Part shown: positions 5,826 to 7,045 of the stretch, piece by piece
Layout of the letters: each line of letters begins with the position of its first letter
Numbering within the stretch: the first letter of the stretch is position 1
Position numbers and translations under genes: made by a program
NCBI GenBank assembly: GCA_030043405.1
Contig: JASHXS010000025.1
Span: 1 to 7,045 of the forward strand
Direction: 5' to 3'
Length of the DNA: 7,045 nucleotides
DNA from: Thermoplasmata archaeon
GTDB taxonomy: Archaea; Thermoplasmatota; Thermoplasmata; Lutacidiplasmatales; UBA184
The notes under the pieces: generated by a model
Told to the model about the DNA's origin: nothing
The model's input: only the letters and a program-made list of their open reading frames with translations
Database searches by the model: none

Positions 5826-7045
5826 GTGACCTCCCTCATCGGGACGCCTCCTCCATTCGAGCCGTACCGCATCAAGGTGGTCGAGCGGATTCCCGACCCT
5901 TCGCCCGACGAGCGGGAGGCGGCCCTCCGACGGGCCGAGTTCAACCTCTTTCAACTCCGTTCGGAGGACATCCGAGTCGACCTGCTGACGGACTCGGGCA
6001 CCGCCGCGATGAGTGACCGGCAGTGGGCCGGGCTCATGCTGGGCGACGAATCGTACGCGGGTAGCCGGAATTTCGCCCACTTCGAGTCCGTCGTTCGAGA
6101 GCTGACGGGGTTCGCCCACATCCTGCCCGCCCACCAGGGTCGTGCGGCCGAGAATCTCCTCTTCTCGACGCTGTGTCGGCCCGGTTGCGTCGTCCCGAAC
6201 AACATGCACTTCGACACGACCCAGGCGCATGTCGTCCACAACGGGGGGCGCCCGGTCAACCTCGCCGTCGCCGAGGCGTATGACCCGACATCGGACGTGG
6301 CCTTCAAGGGCAACGTCGACACCGAGCGGTTGGCCGCGCTGATCGAGCTGGAAGGGAAGGAGCGGATCCCGCTCGTGATGGTCACCCTGACCAACAACAC
6401 CGGCGGCGGCCAGCCCGTGTCGCTCGCCAACGTCCGAGAGGTCTCGCGGATAGCGCACGCCCGGGGGATCCCGCTCTATCTCGACGTCTGTCGCTGGGCC
6501 GAGAATGCCTTCTTCGTCCGAGAGCGGGAACCCGGGCAGCAAGAGCGCACCATCCGCGAGATCGGTCGCTCGTTCTTCGACCTGGCCGACGGGGCGACCA
6601 TGAGCGCGAAGAAGGACGGTCTGGCAAACATCGGAGGCTTCGTTGCGACCCGCGACCCCGACGTCGCCGAGCGACTGAACGAAGCCCAGATCCTGTTCGA
6701 GGGGTTCACCAGTTACGGCGGTCTCGCCCGCCGCGACCTGGAAGCCGTGGCCATCGGCCTCGAAGAGGCCACCGAGCTCGACTACCTCGAGCATCGGATC
6801 GGCCAGGTGCGATTCCTGGCGGACCGACTCGAGGCCCACGGCGTTCCGATCTTCCGCCCCGTCGGAGGTCATGCCGTCTACCTGGATGTACGTCGTTTCC
6901 TGCCGCATCTGCCGGCCGAGGAGTTGCCGGGCCAGGCCCTGGTGGTCGAGATCTACCGCGAGGGGGCGGTCCGCACGGTCGAGGTCGGCTCCCTCATGTT
7001 CGGAGAAGGCGATCACGCCCACCCGTCGCTCGAACTGGTGCGGCT
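5826..7045 (+). CDS. tnaA: Tryptophanase / tyrosine phenol-lyase family beta-eliminating lyase (3' partial)
   Basis: This PLP enzyme most likely splits L-tryptophan into indole, pyruvate and ammonium. The frame opens after TAA 5796-5798, starts at GTG 5826 and runs off the right edge with 406 residues; full-length members have about 455-475, so roughly 55 C-terminal residues are missing. Family landmarks are PYRIKVVERI (13-22), LLTDSGTAAMSD (53-64), GDESYAGSR (73-81, catalytic Tyr77), AHQGRAAEN (102-110, phosphate binding), N191 before GGQPVS, D220 and R223 in YLDVCRWAEN, and MSAKKD (259-264) with K263 as the Schiff-base lysine. Two residues that distinguish the enzymes are tryptophanase-like: D130 in HFDTTQAH, where tyrosine phenol-lyase has Thr, and V387 in VEVG, where it has Arg. 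The rest of the sequence resembles tyrosine phenol-lyase at least as closely, so the substrate is probable, not certain. The gene is divergent from the small gene at 5353-5712. Confidence 0.92.
   Translation, partial: MTSLIGTPPPFEPYRIKVVERIPDPSPDEREAALRRAEFNLFQLRSEDIRVDLLTDSGTAAMSDRQWAGLMLGDESYAGSRNFAHFESVVRELTGFAHILPAHQGRAAENLLFSTLCRPGCVVPNNMHFDTTQAHVVHNGGRPVNLAVAEAYDPTSDVAFKGNVDTERLAALIELEGKERIPLVMVTLTNNTGGGQPVSLANVREVSRIAHARGIPLYLDVCRWAENAFFVREREPGQQERTIREIGRSFFDLADGATMSAKKDGLANIGGFVATRDPDVAERLNEAQILFEGFTSYGGLARRDLEAVAIGLEEATELDYLEHRIGQVRFLADRLEAHGVPIFRPVGGHAVYLDVRRFLPHLPAEELPGQALVVEIYREGAVRTVEVGSLMFGEGDHAHPSLELVR

Noticed and set aside
5307..7022. Long open frame (571 codons) on the minus strand opposite the lyase gene
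   Set aside because: The plus strand encodes a clear PLP lyase with all catalytic landmarks. The minus frame is an antisense shadow typical of GC-rich DNA and also covers the small gene in another frame.

Overview
The window most likely comes from a high-GC archaeon, probably in the Thermoplasmatota. The archaeal signs are a tRNA-Ile gene with no encoded CCA, TATA-like boxes about 30 nt before gene starts, and surface proteins built from the 'ESGLPxGTxW' beta-repeat that is common in Thermoplasmata secreted proteins. The domain-level call is fairly firm. The phylum is an inference, and the genus is not visible from this sequence.

Layout, left to right. (1) Positions 1-285 (+) hold the C-terminal end of a secreted protein with ESGLP repeats. 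(2) Positions 344-988 (+) encode a small cytosolic protein with a PH-like fold and a C-terminal zinc ribbon. (3) Positions 989-1208 are a GC-rich gap between convergent genes, with several short hairpins and no gene. (4) Positions 1209-1922 (-) encode a class I SAM-dependent methyltransferase. It begins only 17 nt after the 3' end of (5) a tRNA-Ile(GAU) gene at 1940-2014 (-), which has its own TATA-like box. (6) Positions 2127-5228 (-) encode a 1033-residue, membrane-anchored family 5 (peptide/oligopeptide type) substrate-binding protein. It has two ESGLP-type domains before a C-terminal membrane helix, and nine cysteine pairs. (7) Position 5353 to 5712 or 5817 (-) encodes an unrecognised small protein. 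(8) From 5826 to the right edge (+) runs a tryptophanase/tyrosine phenol-lyase family gene, cut by the window end and divergent from gene 7.

The genes do not form one obvious operon. Possible functional links are loose. The substrate-binding protein would capture peptides outside the cell, and the tryptophanase-type lyase would break down an aromatic amino acid to pyruvate, ammonium and indole, so together they hint at a peptide-degrading lifestyle. No permease or ATPase gene for the binding protein is present. I found no CRISPR array, insertion sequence, integrase, toxin-antitoxin pair or defence gene, and no clear evidence of a previously undescribed multi-gene system. The most unusual items are the binding protein's architecture, the tRNA-methyltransferase junction, the PH/zinc-ribbon protein, and a lyase with mixed family signatures.
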